A stretch of 6,446 bases of DNA from Deltaproteobacteria bacterium (GCA_026996955.1 JALWJV010000327.1:4684-11129), one strand, 5' to 3'. Positions 1 to 6,158 are shown, counted from the stretch's first letter. Notes: generated by a model not told the origin, from the sequence alone. A program made the numbers and translations.

Positions 1-2
1 CA

Positions 3-263
3 CAATTATGGGACATCTTTGTCCAGGACTTGGAACTGCCAAATGAGACAAAAAAGTCGCAGTTGGTATTTTATACTGGAGACAATATTTCAAAATTTGA
101 AGATATATTTTTCTGCATCGTTTTGCACGCCTGTACAGCGGATCAGGCAATCGCCAAATCCATATTCTCTCATTTTGATCATTCTGCCATATCCTTTTCT
201 ACAGATGTCACTTTACCTGCACCCTTAACGGTTTCGCCAACTGTTTCACCTATTGAATCGTGA
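3..263 (+). CDS. Possible 3' end of a gene entering from the left edge (doubtful)
   Basis: This frame is open from the window edge to a TGA at 261-263, giving about 86 residues that begin QLWDIFVQDLELPNETKKSQ. The first 40 or so residues look protein-like. The rest has no family resemblance I can name, and no function is proposed. The main objection is that its last 85 bases overlap the convergent exported-protein gene, which is far better supported. It may be a chance open frame, or the tail of a real gene whose true end has been altered. An internal ATG at 30 exists but has no convincing ribosome-binding site. The entry is given only because nothing else explains positions 1-178. Confidence 0.2.
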   Translation, partial: QLWDIFVQDLELPNETKKSQLVFYTGDNISKFEDIFFCIVLHACTADQAIAKSIFSHFDHSAISFSTDVTLPAPLTVSPTVSPIES

Positions 264-622
264 TGTATTTCTACAGACTCTTCAGGAAAATCAAGATAAA
301 ACCGCCCCAATGGTCTTGAAAAAGTCGCTCTGGCAGGAGACTTGACCATCTGTTCATAGGCGTGGTCTGAATTTCCGCCTGCTGCACTGAAGGGCAGAGT
401 TATTACATAAAAGACGCTTCCAACAACTGTGGCCACAAAGGACACAGGCCGGACCACTATTCCATCCAGGGCCATTACCATTGGATCAGGCTCTTTTGAG
501 TTCCAGAACCTCTCTGGCGATCCAGTTCCACCTAAATGTTCTGATTCTGCAAAAACAGGCACAGCTAACAAAAAATTAAGGCACAAAATAGCTGAAAGCA
601 TAAATGACATCGCACGTTTCAT
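179..622 (-). CDS. Small exported protein of unknown function
   Basis: The product is 147 residues. The N-terminus is a clear Sec signal peptide: basic MKR, a hydrophobic core over residues 6-22, and likely cleavage after VFA at residue 25. The mature protein has a short polar stretch and then a conserved-looking core at residues 49-107. That core includes RPVSFVATVVGSVFYVITLP (58-77), glycine-containing SAAGGN, and RATFSRPLGRF (98-108). The 58-79 segment is hydrophobic enough to lie in or on a membrane. The tail (110-147) is acidic and polar. The pattern 'RP-hydrophobic glycine stretch-LPFS-GGN...P...F.RPLG' recalls small uncharacterised exported proteins of proteobacteria, but I cannot assign a function. 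The ATG start is backed by GAGGAGT at 631-637 with an 8-base spacer. The gene diverges from the serine hydrolase gene 89 bases away and appears to be monocistronic. Confidence 0.85.
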   Translation of the reverse strand: MKRAMSFMLSAILCLNFLLAVPVFAESEHLGGTGSPERFWNSKEPDPMVMALDGIVVRPVSFVATVVGSVFYVITLPFSAAGGNSDHAYEQMVKSPARATFSRPLGRFYLDFPEESVEIHHDSIGETVGETVKGAGKVTSVEKDMAE

Positions 623-653
623 TGTTTGTGACTCCTCTATTTATGGTATAGTT

Positions 654-659
654 ATTATA
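654..659 (-). promoter_or_regulatory. Probable -10 box for the exported-protein gene
   Basis: On the minus strand this is a perfect TATAAT, 31 bases upstream of the start codon, so the predicted transcript leader is short and includes the GAGGAGT ribosome-binding site. No good -35 box lies at 16-18 bases: the 17-base position reads TTTTAT. The call therefore rests on the -10 match and position alone. The site sits in the 89-base divergent spacer with the serine hydrolase gene. Confidence 0.35.
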
Positions 660-711
660 GGGATTCTACTTCATTTATAAAACACACCCTAACAAAAACA
701 CACTTGCCAGG

Positions 712-1842
712 TTGAAAGAAAGCATCAAACTGAACAAATCATTTGGCGAAGCAGACAGGCTGATAACACAGGCCGTTGATTCAGGGCTTTTCCCTGGCTG
801 CGCACTATCCTTTTATGTTCGGGACAGGGGCTGTTTCAGCGCCTCATGGGGAAGGCTTACCTTTGTGCCGTGGAGTCCTCCGGTATCTGCGTCCCGTACA
901 TATTTTGATCTTGCCTCTCTTACAAAGCCCTTTACAGCATGTGCTATAATGAAACTGGTATCAGCCGGAATAATTGGCACTGACACAAGGCTTGAGGAAA
1001 TATTTCATAAAATTCCTGCAGACAAAAAGGCAATTACCATACGACAGCTTCTCTGCCATGCCTCAGGGCTTCCAGCACACCGTCCTCTTTATAATAGATG
1101 GCTTGCAAGGACAAAAAAAGGGGCTCCACCAACAAGGCAGGAAATTCTCCAGGAAATTTTCAGTCAACCACTGGAATACGAACCGGATACAAAGGCAATT
1201 TACAGTGATATCGGTTTTATGCTCCTTGCCTGCGTACTGGAACAGGCTACCTGTACAAACTTTAATAAGTACATACAAAAAAATATAATCGAAGTGTTTG
1301 AAGTGCCAAGCATAACTGATTCTTCATGCCTTGCCACACATACCAACGTAACAGAAATTGCCCCAACTGGTATGTGCCCAGAGGAAAACCGCATGATACA
1401 GGGTGAGGTCAATGACCTTAATGCACGGGCCGGTCTGTACGGACACGCCGGCCTATTCGGGACAGCTGAAGGCGTCCTGTTATTCCTGAGAAGACTGCTA
1501 GATGCACACGAAAACCGCTGGAAGCTAACCGGGTTTTCTTCTTCTGTTCTAAAACAGTTCTGGACACGGGACAGTTCCGTTCCAGATAGCACCTGGGCAC
1601 TTGGCTTTGATACCCCATCAGCAACAAATTCCAGTGCAGGCACTCTTTTCTCTCCTGAAAGCGTTGGACACCTTGGGTTTACAGGCACATCTTTCTGGAT
1701 TGATATTAAAAAAGGAATTATAGTAGTATTTCTGTCCAATCGTACATTTCCTTCAGCAACACTTGAAAACCAGCAGGGTATGAAAAAATTCAGGCCAATG
1801 CTGCATGACGCAGTAATGAACTACATATCCAACATTTTGTAA
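712..1842 (+). CDS. Beta-lactamase-fold serine hydrolase (class C/esterase-like), cytoplasmic
   Basis: The 376-residue protein belongs to the serine beta-lactamase/penicillin-binding-protein superfamily (Pfam Beta-lactamase, PF00144 type). Visible motifs, in order, are the nucleophile motif S69-L-T-K72 in FDLASLTKP, LLCHASGLP at 113-121, the YxN-equivalent Y164-S-D166, GHAGLFGT at 244-251, and H320-L-G322 in GHLGFTGTS, which replaces the KTG box. An HxG third motif is typical of esterase, D-aminopeptidase and PBP4*-like members, so true beta-lactamase activity is unlikely. The substrate is unknown; cell-wall-derived peptides or esters are plausible. No signal peptide is present, so it should be cytoplasmic. 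The start is TTG at 712 with no clear ribosome-binding site. The frame is open upstream only to a TAG at 658-660 and no ATG is available, while homology to this family appears to begin near residue 11, so TTG is the best choice. Its stop overlaps the ATG of the next gene. Confidence 0.88.
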   Translation: MKESIKLNKSFGEADRLITQAVDSGLFPGCALSFYVRDRGCFSASWGRLTFVPWSPPVSASRTYFDLASLTKPFTACAIMKLVSAGIIGTDTRLEEIFHKIPADKKAITIRQLLCHASGLPAHRPLYNRWLARTKKGAPPTRQEILQEIFSQPLEYEPDTKAIYSDIGFMLLACVLEQATCTNFNKYIQKNIIEVFEVPSITDSSCLATHTNVTEIAPTGMCPEENRMIQGEVNDLNARAGLYGHAGLFGTAEGVLLFLRRLLDAHENRWKLTGFSSSVLKQFWTRDSSVPDSTWALGFDTPSATNSSAGTLFSPESVGHLGFTGTSFWIDIKKGIIVVFLSNRTFPSATLENQQGMKKFRPMLHDAVMNYISNIL

Positions 1843-3347
1843 TGGTTTGTCATAACAGACCCTCTGAATCAGTCTCAATGATACTTAACAAAACCATAAA
1901 AAATGAACTTAATGCCCTTTCATCACAATACGAACTTTACTGGGCCGGAGGGCCTGTCAGGGACCTGCTGCTTTCACGCCCTGTTATTGACATTGACCTT
2001 GTACTGCCATCAGATGCCGTAGCAGTTGCGCGCAAATTTTCCGAAGCAATAAAGGGCACGCTTGTAGTGCTTGATGAAAGCCACGGAGTAGCCCGGGTAG
2101 TTTCCGGTAACTGCTATCTTGACTTCAGTGAATTCAGGAACGGGGCAACTTCAATTGAAGAGGACCTTCAAAAGAGGGATATAACCATAAATGCCATGGC
2201 ACTTCCTGCCGGGACTGCACTGAAGCTGTATGAACTATGGCAAAATGGCAAAAATGACAAAGACCTGCATGTACCTGACCTGATTGATCCTTGTAACGGC
2301 CTGGAAGATGTCAAAAGCCGCATAGTACGGGCAATCTCAAAAGAAAATCTCCTTGATGACCCGTTAAGGCTGGTGCGTATTTTCCGTTTTGCTGCTGAGC
2401 TTGATTTTCTGGTAGCCCCTGAGACTGCCGCTGTAATCAGAAACATAGCCCCGTCTATCTCATCTTCTGCACCGGAACGTGTAAATGCAGAACTTACCCA
2501 TATTCTTCAAACAAAACGCAGTGGCCCCACCTTTAAATACATGGAAAAAGCCTCCCTTCTAAAGGAGATACTCCCGGAGATTACCGGTCTTGAGGGGGTG
2601 GAACAGCCAGGATTTCACCATCTTGATGTGCTTGAACACTGTTTCGAGACATTGATATTCATGGACATTTTGATCGACGATCCAGCCTCAGCCTTCCCTA
2701 CCCCAAAGCAGTTTACTGCCTGGATCAAAAAACACCCCGGCCTAATACCAGCCCTTAAGTGGACCGCCTTAATGCACGACTGGGGAAAGCCTGCTCAAAA
2801 GGGGGAGAAGAACGGCAGGGTAACATTTTATAATCACGACCGCACCGGTGCTGATATGGCCAGGAAGGTAGCTGCAAGGTTAAGGTGGAGCAAAGAGGAG
2901 CGTGATTTTACAGCACGCATGATTGAACTTCACATGCGCCCGTTTCATCTTCTTCCGAATTTTCGTTCAGGAGGCCCCACAAGACGGGCACTGAGACGGC
3001 TTCTTGAATCAACCGGCCCTCACTATCCGGCACTTTTCCTCCAGGCAATGGCTGACAGCAAGGCGGGCTGCGGTCCCCTTAAACCCCCAAAACTTGACAA
3101 TGAACTTGCGGGCCTTGCAGAACGTGTACATGAATTTTACCTGAAACAGCTTCAGCCTGCCCAAAAGGCCCCTAAACTACTGGATGGCAATGATATTATG
3201 CGCCTGTTAAACCTTGAACCTGGTCCCATTGTAGGGAAAATAATGAAGGCGGTGGAGGCTGCCAGAATTGAGGGTGAAATCTCCAATAAAAAACAGGCGG
3301 AAAAACTTGCCCGTAAAATCTTCAAGGAATTGAAATCATCCAGTTAG
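1842..3347 (+). CDS. Class II tRNA nucleotidyltransferase with HD domain (possibly CC-adding)
   Basis: The 501-residue enzyme adds nucleotides to tRNA 3' ends. The head domain shows GG-PVRD (36-41) and the metal-binding acids D50 and D52. Motif B is KRDITINAMA (111-120). The nucleotide-selecting DDPLR (172-176, equivalent to EDxxR) leads into RIFRFAAELDF. PERVNAEL (211-218) follows. A complete-looking HD phosphohydrolase domain comes next: H265, H312-D313, H332, H364, D405. The end (447-495) matches the usual C-terminal nucleotidyltransferase domain, so the protein is full length. Between motifs A and B the flexible loop is almost gone: FRNGATSIEEDL, where CCA-adding enzymes carry roughly 15-20 extra residues. 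This is the known mark of CC-adding enzymes. The ATG at 1842 overlaps the preceding stop (TAATG) and lacks a ribosome-binding site, implying translational coupling. An ATG at 1878 is an alternative. CCA-adding activity or poly(A) polymerase remain possible; I therefore give no gene symbol. Confidence 0.9.
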   Translation: MVCHNRPSESVSMILNKTIKNELNALSSQYELYWAGGPVRDLLLSRPVIDIDLVLPSDAVAVARKFSEAIKGTLVVLDESHGVARVVSGNCYLDFSEFRNGATSIEEDLQKRDITINAMALPAGTALKLYELWQNGKNDKDLHVPDLIDPCNGLEDVKSRIVRAISKENLLDDPLRLVRIFRFAAELDFLVAPETAAVIRNIAPSISSSAPERVNAELTHILQTKRSGPTFKYMEKASLLKEILPEITGLEGVEQPGFHHLDVLEHCFETLIFMDILIDDPASAFPTPKQFTAWIKKHPGLIPALKWTALMHDWGKPAQKGEKNGRVTFYNHDRTGADMARKVAARLRWSKEERDFTARMIELHMRPFHLLPNFRSGGPTRRALRRLLESTGPHYPALFLQAMADSKAGCGPLKPPKLDNELAGLAERVHEFYLKQLQPAQKAPKLLDGNDIMRLLNLEPGPIVGKIMKAVEAARIEGEISNKKQAEKLARKIFKELKSSS

Positions 3348-3426
3348 CCACTCTGGTTTGCCTGTGCATCAAGTATAGTTACTCTCCTCACCCGTTCCCT
3401 GTCTCCATTTTTTATCCATATTTCAC

Positions 3427-3454
3427 TGGACATTTATCTTACCGAACCTATAAT
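3427..3454 (+). promoter_or_regulatory. Sigma70-type promoter for the GAPDH gene
   Basis: TGGACA (3427-3432, five of six matches to the -35 consensus) and a perfect TATAAT (3449-3454) are separated by 16 bases. Transcription would begin near 3461 and leave a leader of about 114 bases before the GAPDH start. No intrinsic terminator is obvious between the nucleotidyltransferase stop and this promoter, so some read-through from the upstream operon is possible. Confidence 0.6.
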
Positions 3455-3514
3455 TTTTAAGAACAGGTGGAACACAGCTCAACTCCCAGGCCTGAAGAAA
3501 AATATTTAGCTTCA

Positions 3515-3540
3515 AATCAATTTAATCAATTTTAATCAAT
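3515..3540 (+). repeat. Three AATCAAT copies in the GAPDH leader
   Basis: AATCAAT occurs at 3515-3521, 3524-3530 and 3534-3540, so the copies start 9 and 10 bases apart. The last two belong to a perfect tandem of TTTAATCAAT. The block lies between the predicted promoter and the ribosome-binding site AGGAGGT (3560-3566). It could bind a regulator or be an unstructured A/T-rich translation enhancer. Chance in an A/T-rich leader is also plausible. Confidence 0.5.
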
Positions 3541-3574
3541 AATTTCATGAGATTTTCTCAGGAGGTCTGTAAAG

Positions 3575-4582
3575 ATGGCAATCAAGGTTGGTATTAACGG
3601 TTTTGGACGTATCGGCAGAAATGTATTCAGGGCATCAAAAATTTACGACGAATTCAAGGACATAGATATTGTAGCCATTAACGACCTTACAGATACACGC
3701 ACCCTTGCCCACATGCTGAAGTATGATTCTGTCATGGGGAGGTTTCATTGCGATGTATCAGCCGATGACACCGGTATAATTGTAGATGGTGAACACATAA
3801 ACGTATCTGCAATCAAGGAACCTGCGAAGATTCCCTGGCATGAGGCAGGGGTTGAGTATGTAATTGAAGCCACCGGTCATTTCAGGGACGCATCCCTGGC
3901 ACAAGGGCATCGTGAGGCAGGGGCAAACAAGGTCATAATAAGTGCTCCGGCAAAGGACGAAGACATCACCATCGTAATGGGCGTAAATGAAGATGACTAC
4001 GATCCTGCCAACCACCACATCATCTCCAATGCATCATGCACAACCAACTGTCTTGCACCAGTTGCAAAGGTCATCATGGACAGGTTTGGTATAGTCTCCG
4101 GGCTGGTGACCACGGTCCATGCCTATACAAATGACCAGCGCATCCTGGATTTCCCTCATTCAGACCTCAGGCGGGCAAGGGCCGCTGCTGTAAACATGAT
4201 TCCAACCAAGACAGGGGCAGCCGCTGCTGTAAGCAGGGTAATACCGGAGCTGGCAGGAAAATTTGACGGCCTGGCAGTAAGGGTGCCAACCCCTGATGTA
4301 TCTCTTGTGGACCTGGTGGTTCAGGTGGAAAAAGAGGCCACAGTGCCCGAAGTTAACGATGCACTCAAGGCTGCATGTAGCAAGTTCCTGGGATATACCG
4401 ATGAGCCTCTGGTATCCACGGATTTTATAATGGACCCGCACTCATCAGTGGTGGATGGCCAGTGCACCAAGGTCATTGGGGGAAAACTTGTAAAGGTGCT
4501 CTCATGGTATGACAATGAGTGGGGTTACTCAAACCGTCTGCTTGACCTTATTCTGCACATGGATCAGGCAAAGGCGTTTTAA
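3575..4582 (+). CDS. gap: Type I glyceraldehyde-3-phosphate dehydrogenase (NAD-type)
   Basis: This is a 335-residue cytoplasmic enzyme of the usual family length. It catalyses the reversible oxidative phosphorylation of glyceraldehyde 3-phosphate to 1,3-bisphosphoglycerate in glycolysis and gluconeogenesis. The Rossmann fingerprint G9-F-G11-R-I-G14-R is followed by AINDLTD (35-40), which supplies the adenine-ribose-binding acid. The catalytic nucleophile is C155 in SNASCTTNC and its partner is H182 in TVHAYT. Phosphate-binding residues are seen in TKTGAA (211-216) and R236 in AVRVPTP. N314 in WYDNEWGYS contacts the nicotinamide. The segment LDFPHSDLRRARAA keeps the proline typical of NAD-dependent glycolytic enzymes, whereas NADP-using GapB forms usually have LDASH. 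The ATG start is fixed by AGGAGGT with an 8-base spacer. It has its own promoter and a downstream hairpin, and no other glycolytic gene adjoins it. Confidence 0.97.
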   Translation: MAIKVGINGFGRIGRNVFRASKIYDEFKDIDIVAINDLTDTRTLAHMLKYDSVMGRFHCDVSADDTGIIVDGEHINVSAIKEPAKIPWHEAGVEYVIEATGHFRDASLAQGHREAGANKVIISAPAKDEDITIVMGVNEDDYDPANHHIISNASCTTNCLAPVAKVIMDRFGIVSGLVTTVHAYTNDQRILDFPHSDLRRARAAAVNMIPTKTGAAAAVSRVIPELAGKFDGLAVRVPTPDVSLVDLVVQVEKEATVPEVNDALKAACSKFLGYTDEPLVSTDFIMDPHSSVVDGQCTKVIGGKLVKVLSWYDNEWGYSNRLLDLILHMDQAKAF

Positions 4583-4625
4583 ACTTTCATGACATGGGGG
4601 TTTGTCACCCCCTGACATGAAAGTT
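4582..4625 (+). terminator. Hairpin at the GAPDH stop codon, likely transcription terminator
   Basis: AACTTTCATG (4582-4591) is a perfect 10-base inverted match to CATGAAAGTT (4616-4625). Inside it, GGGGGT (4596-4601) pairs with ACCCCC (4607-4612) around a five-base loop, with a small internal mismatch between the two stems. It begins on the last base of the GAPDH stop codon. There is no T-run after it, so it may act with the next hairpin or protect the mRNA 3' end rather than terminate alone. Confidence 0.5.
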
Positions 4626-4703
4626 AGCTCAAAGCCCAAAGTCGGAAGCTGAAAGCAAACATGGTTTCTTTTACTTTGAGCCTTGAGCTTTCAGCTTTGA
4701 GCT
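4626..4703. repeat. Imperfect inverted repeat built from AGCTSAAAGC words
   Basis: The left arm (4626-4656) contains AGCTCAAAGC and AAGCTGAAAGC. The right arm (4673-4703) contains the complementary GCTTTCAGCTT (4687-4697) and GCTTTGAGCT (4694-4703). The two full arms match at 22 of 31 positions across a 16-base loop, and alternative registers pair too, because the same word is repeated. It starts directly after the GAPDH hairpin. ATTTT follows on the plus strand, so it could be the working part of the GAPDH terminator. Equally, it could be a copy of a dispersed intergenic palindromic repeat. Confidence 0.6.
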
Positions 4704-4730
4704 ATTTTCACGGTAAATGAAAACTCAAAC

Positions 4731-4763
4731 CAGGGTGTGCCTGCAAGCAAAAGGCACACCCTG
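4731..4763 (-). terminator. Intrinsic terminator of the TRAP binding-protein gene
   Basis: CAGGGTGTGCCT (4731-4742) and AGGCACACCCTG (4752-4763) form a perfect 12-base, GC-rich stem with a 9-base loop. It lies 21 bases beyond the TRAP gene stop codon. On the minus strand it is followed by the T-rich GTTTGAGTTTTCATTT. The tract is interrupted, so termination may be partial. Confidence 0.65.
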
Positions 4764-4783
4764 TGTGCGGTTTTACCTGCCAG

Positions 4784-5869
4784 TTATCCCATTATATCAT
4801 CGTAATAAGCCTTTTCAGATATCCTGTTCCAGCCATAAAGCTGTTTTCTGAACTTCTGAAATGCGTCATTCACCTTTTTGGCAGTCTTGTCTGAAGCCGC
4901 CACCTCATTAACAGTCTCCTCAGCATACTGCCTGAGCTTGTCCATAACCTCAGGTGGGAATGATAGTATCTGCACCTTCTTGTCCGCCCTCAGCTTTTCA
5001 AGGCCCGCAGCATTTGCAGTCTCAAACTCAGCTAACATCTGTACATTCAGCTCTGCGGCAGAAGCATCAACTATTATCTTCAGGTCAGCAGGCAGGCTGT
5101 CATAGGCCTTTTTGTTAATGCAAAGCTCCAGCACACTGCCAGGCTCATGCCAGCCAGGGGTATAGTAGTACTTGGCAACCCGCTGAAATCCCATGCGAAG
5201 ATCGTGTGCCGGCCCAACCCACTCGGTTGCGTCAATAACGCCACGCTCTAGAGAGGTATATATTTCCCCGCCTGGAAGCAGGACAACCACGCCTCCAGCC
5301 TTTGAAATAACCTTTCCGCCAAGCCCTGGAATACGCATCTTGAGGCCCTTGAAATCATCAATAGATTCGATCTTGCGGTTAAACCAACCGCCCATCTGTA
5401 CACCGGTATTGCCTGCAGGACGGGGCACAAGGTTAAACTTTGCATAAACCTCCTCCCAAAGTTTAAGCCCCCCTCCAAAATACAACCATGAGTTCATGCC
5501 CTGGGCATCCAGACCAAATGGAACAGTTGTAAACCACTGGGCTGCGGGACACTTTCCAGCCCAGTAGTAGGCAGCAGAGTGGCCACACTGAACTGAACCC
5601 TGTGACACAGCATCAAAAACACCAAGCGGAGGCACAAGTTCTCCACCGGCAAATACATGAATTGAAAGCCTGCCGCCGCTCATCTCTTCCACGCGTTTTG
5701 CAAATCTTTCCGCACCGGTCTGAAGTATAGGAAATCCCGGAGGCCAGGAGGTCACCATCCGCCATCTTATCTTGTTTCCTGCCCTGACAGGAGCAGAGGA
5801 AACGGCTCCTGCAGCGGCCACACCGGCTGTAACTGCAGCGGCTTTTTTCAGGAATTTTCTTCTATCCAT
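4784..5869 (-). CDS. TRAP transporter solute-binding protein, DctP family, TakP-like, Tat-exported
   Basis: The 361-residue periplasmic binding protein captures a carboxylate and delivers it to a DctQ/DctM-type membrane pair driven by an ion gradient. The N-terminus DRRKFLKKAA is a twin-arginine signal, followed by an alanine-rich core and likely cleavage after A30. The mature protein runs IRWRMVTSWPPGFPI (34-48), AGGELVPP (74-81), PFGL (117-120), GNTGVQMGGW (153-162, with Q158), LKMRI (176-180, with R179), IDATEWVGP (212-220, with E216 and W217) and YYYTPGWHEPG (234-244). These blocks match, from memory, the TakP group of 2-oxoacid binding proteins, where the equivalent Gln, Arg, Glu and Trp hold the acid and a metal ion. 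Pyruvate, another 2-oxoacid or lactate are therefore likely ligands. The start has AAGGAGG with a 5-base spacer. No DctQ or DctM gene adjoins it. Confidence 0.93.
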   Translation of the reverse strand: MDRRKFLKKAAAVTAGVAAAGAVSSAPVRAGNKIRWRMVTSWPPGFPILQTGAERFAKRVEEMSGGRLSIHVFAGGELVPPLGVFDAVSQGSVQCGHSAAYYWAGKCPAAQWFTTVPFGLDAQGMNSWLYFGGGLKLWEEVYAKFNLVPRPAGNTGVQMGGWFNRKIESIDDFKGLKMRIPGLGGKVISKAGGVVVLLPGGEIYTSLERGVIDATEWVGPAHDLRMGFQRVAKYYYTPGWHEPGSVLELCINKKAYDSLPADLKIIVDASAAELNVQMLAEFETANAAGLEKLRADKKVQILSFPPEVMDKLRQYAEETVNEVAASDKTAKKVNDAFQKFRKQLYGWNRISEKAYYDDIMG

Positions 5870-5940
5870 GTTTTCCTCCTTATTTCAAGTTGATAAAGCA
5901 AGGTTGGCATCTGTCTGTTTTTAGAATAAGATAAAGTACG

Positions 5941-5945
5941 GTATT
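5941..5945. repeat. Left copy of the GTATT target duplication
   Basis: GTATT abuts the outer end of the left terminal inverted repeat. The same five bases abut the right repeat at 6154-6158, as expected for a target site duplicated by transposition. Confidence 0.6.
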
Positions 5946-6153
5946 CCTAGATTGAGCGATTGTCGGATTTGTTGCAGATCCGCGAAAGAGGAATTCCCAT
6001 AATAGTCGGCTATATGGGGATTCCTCTGACAAAGGAGATGCAGTAAATACGGCAATCCCGAAGGGTTTCAAAACTGGAAAGCTATAATTGCCATAACTCC
6101 TTTTAATTTCATTGAAAAAATAATTTTCCAGATTTTGAAACGCTCAATCTAGG
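5946..6153. mobile_element. MITE-like non-autonomous element, 208 bp
   Basis: The ends are perfect 13-base inverted repeats: CCTAGATTGAGCG at 5946-5958 and CGCTCAATCTAGG at 6141-6153. They are flanked by the direct repeat GTATT on both sides. No transposase is encoded, so movement would depend on an enzyme made elsewhere. The inside is densely structured. One hairpin pairs CGGAT with ATCCG (5964-5982). A long hairpin occupies 5987-6027. A third imperfect stem pairs the GTTTCAAAACTGG region (6065-6080) with TTTTCCAGATTTTGAAAC (6124-6141). The parent insertion-sequence family cannot be named from this. A 5-base duplication fits several families. The alternative, a structured RNA gene, does not explain the flanking duplication. 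Confidence 0.75.
5987..6027. repeat. Long hairpin inside the MITE-like element
   Basis: AGAGGAATTCCCAT (5987-6000) pairs with ATGGGGATTCCTCT (6014-6027) at 13 of 14 positions. The stem continues, past one bulged A, with ATAG (6002-6005) pairing CTAT (6010-6013) around the four-base loop TCGG. About 17 pairs close a tetraloop, so it should fold as RNA on either strand and as single-stranded DNA. Confidence 0.8.
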
Positions 6154-6158
6154 GTATT
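6154..6158. repeat. Right copy of the GTATT target duplication
   Basis: GTATT directly follows the right terminal inverted repeat and matches the copy at 5941-5945. Confidence 0.6.

Noticed and set aside
128..148. Terminator for the minus-strand exported protein (GCCTG/CAGGC)
   Set aside because: Only five base pairs with no T-tract on the relevant side.
1200..1739. 179-codon minus-strand frame opposite the serine hydrolase
   Set aside because: The plus-strand gene carries all the catalytic motifs in order. The antisense frame has no recognisable domain.
3575..4582. NADP-dependent GapB-type GAPDH or erythrose-4-phosphate dehydrogenase
   Set aside because: The NAD-type AINDLTD segment, the LDFPH motif and the standard SNASCTTNC and TVHAYT motifs fit ordinary GAPDH.
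5880..6071. 63-codon minus-strand frame beginning MKPFGIAVFT
   Set aside because: It begins inside the MITE-like element and ends beside the TRAP ribosome-binding site, spanning hairpins and a terminal repeat. It is best explained as an open frame created by the insertion.
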